This document shows, one piece after another, positions 24,798-25,008 of a stretch of DNA of 25,008 nucleotides. Position 1 is the first letter of the stretch. Each line of letters opens with the position of its first letter. The position numbers were made by a program, and so were the translations under genes. The DNA comes from CAYNOZ01 sp964398955 (GTDB taxonomy: Archaea; Methanobacteriota_B; Thermococci; Thermococcales; CAYNOZ01). The notes below the pieces were generated by a model. That model saw nothing but the letters and a program-made list of their open reading frames with translations. It was not told the origin of the DNA and made no database searches. Where the stretch lies: contig CAYNOZ010000014.1 in the NCBI GenBank assembly GCA_964398955.1, positions 1-25,008 of the forward strand, in the 5' to 3' direction.

Positions 24798-24838
24798 AAG
24801 GAGACCTCCTTCCTCTCTTTGATAGGTAGGGGAGGAAG
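24798..24838. repeat. Paired hairpins in the carbamoyltransferase leader; IS605-end-like
   Basis: AAGGAG and CTCCTT flank AC at 24798-24811. Overlapping this, CTTCCTC and GAGGAAG form a second 7-bp inverted repeat at about 24809-24838, followed by TCAC. On the plus strand, the C-rich arm, loop, GGGGAGGAAG and TCAC resemble the right end of an IS200/IS605 element. On the minus strand the same bases lie in the leader of the carbamoyltransferase gene and overlap its GGAGG-rich ribosome-site region. A relic end and a leader hairpin are both possible. Confidence 0.35.
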
Positions 24839-24874
24839 TCACAATCTATTGGAATGTTTTTAAGACTTTAAAAA

Positions 24875-25008
24875 TTAAAATCTGTTTAGATTCCTTGTAT
24901 TTTTTTTAAGAAATTTTATAGCTTTTATCTTGATATTTGATTCCTTGGCATCGTTTAAATATATATTAGAGTTTTCAAGACTATCTTTAATATTTCTTCC
25001 AGTTCCAA
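24875..25008 (-). CDS. C-terminal end of an unidentified protein (partial)
   Basis: One minus-strand frame is open from the right edge to a TAA at 24875-24877, giving 43 residues beginning GTGRNIKDSLEN and ending KKNTRNLNRF. The composition is rich in Lys, Asn and Ile, like neighbouring proteins, and the other two frames are soon stopped. It lies 88 bp upstream of the carbamoyltransferase gene on the same strand, so the two may form one transcription unit. Too little is present to name a family. Confidence 0.5.
   Translation of the reverse strand, partial: GTGRNIKDSLENSNIYLNDAKESNIKIKAIKFLKKNTRNLNRF

Noticed and set aside
24630..24863. Plus-strand open frame running into the IS605-like hairpin, as a tnpB remnant
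   Set aside because: It lies opposite the conserved N terminus of the carbamoyltransferase and shows no TnpB motif.
1..25008. CRISPR array, restriction-modification, toxin-antitoxin or other defence genes
   Set aside because: No regularly spaced direct repeats and no defence-gene signatures were seen; the helicase is of the ordinary IGHMBP2-like type and stands alone.

Overview
The window comes from an AT-rich archaeon. The evidence is an A-type ATP synthase operon with archaeal SecF/SecD, a Nep1 rRNA methyltransferase, a DUF61 protein, a VMA-b-site intein, TATA-like promoters and Shine-Dalgarno sites of the GGAGG/GGTGA type. Gene content looks euryarchaeal. The proteins are rich in Glu and Lys, but I cannot name the lineage from sequence alone. 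No rRNA, tRNA or CRISPR array was seen.

Layout. (1) Positions 1-197 look like the right end, with probable omega-RNA, of an IS200/IS605 (IS1341-type) element whose tnpB would lie off the left edge. (2) From about 13.4 kb down to 0.2 kb runs one tightly packed minus-strand operon: secF-secD-atpH-I-K-E-C-F-A-B-D, then a DUF61 gene and a small membrane protein. AtpA carries a 455-residue intein inside its Walker A motif. (3) A 780-bp AT-rich non-coding region separates this operon from a plus-strand proline module: a PutP-type Na+/proline symporter, then pdhA-pdhF-pdhX-pdhB, a four-gene dye-linked L-proline dehydrogenase set. (4) Nep1 and a short SerA-type dehydrogenase follow on the minus strand. 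(5) An SF1B helicase lies on the plus strand, convergent with a NodU/TobZ-type carbamoyltransferase on the minus strand. (6) The tail of a further minus-strand gene runs off the right edge.

How it fits together. The c subunit (AtpK) has two hairpins. It keeps only one ion-binding glutamate plus the Thr, Gln, Gln set known from Na+ V-type rings, so the rotor is predicted to use Na+ with one site per four helices. PutP keeps its Na+ ligands. SecD/SecF keep the membrane aspartates used for ion-driven secretion. The window therefore suggests a Na+-centred energy economy, with proline imported by Na+ symport and oxidised to feed electrons into the cell.

The most unusual observation is compositional. 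The plus strand alternates between blocks rich in G+T and blocks rich in A+C, each roughly 1-4 kb. The switches fall inside single genes (atpB, pdhX, the carbamoyltransferase), at an intein edge and in non-coding DNA, and do not follow gene direction.
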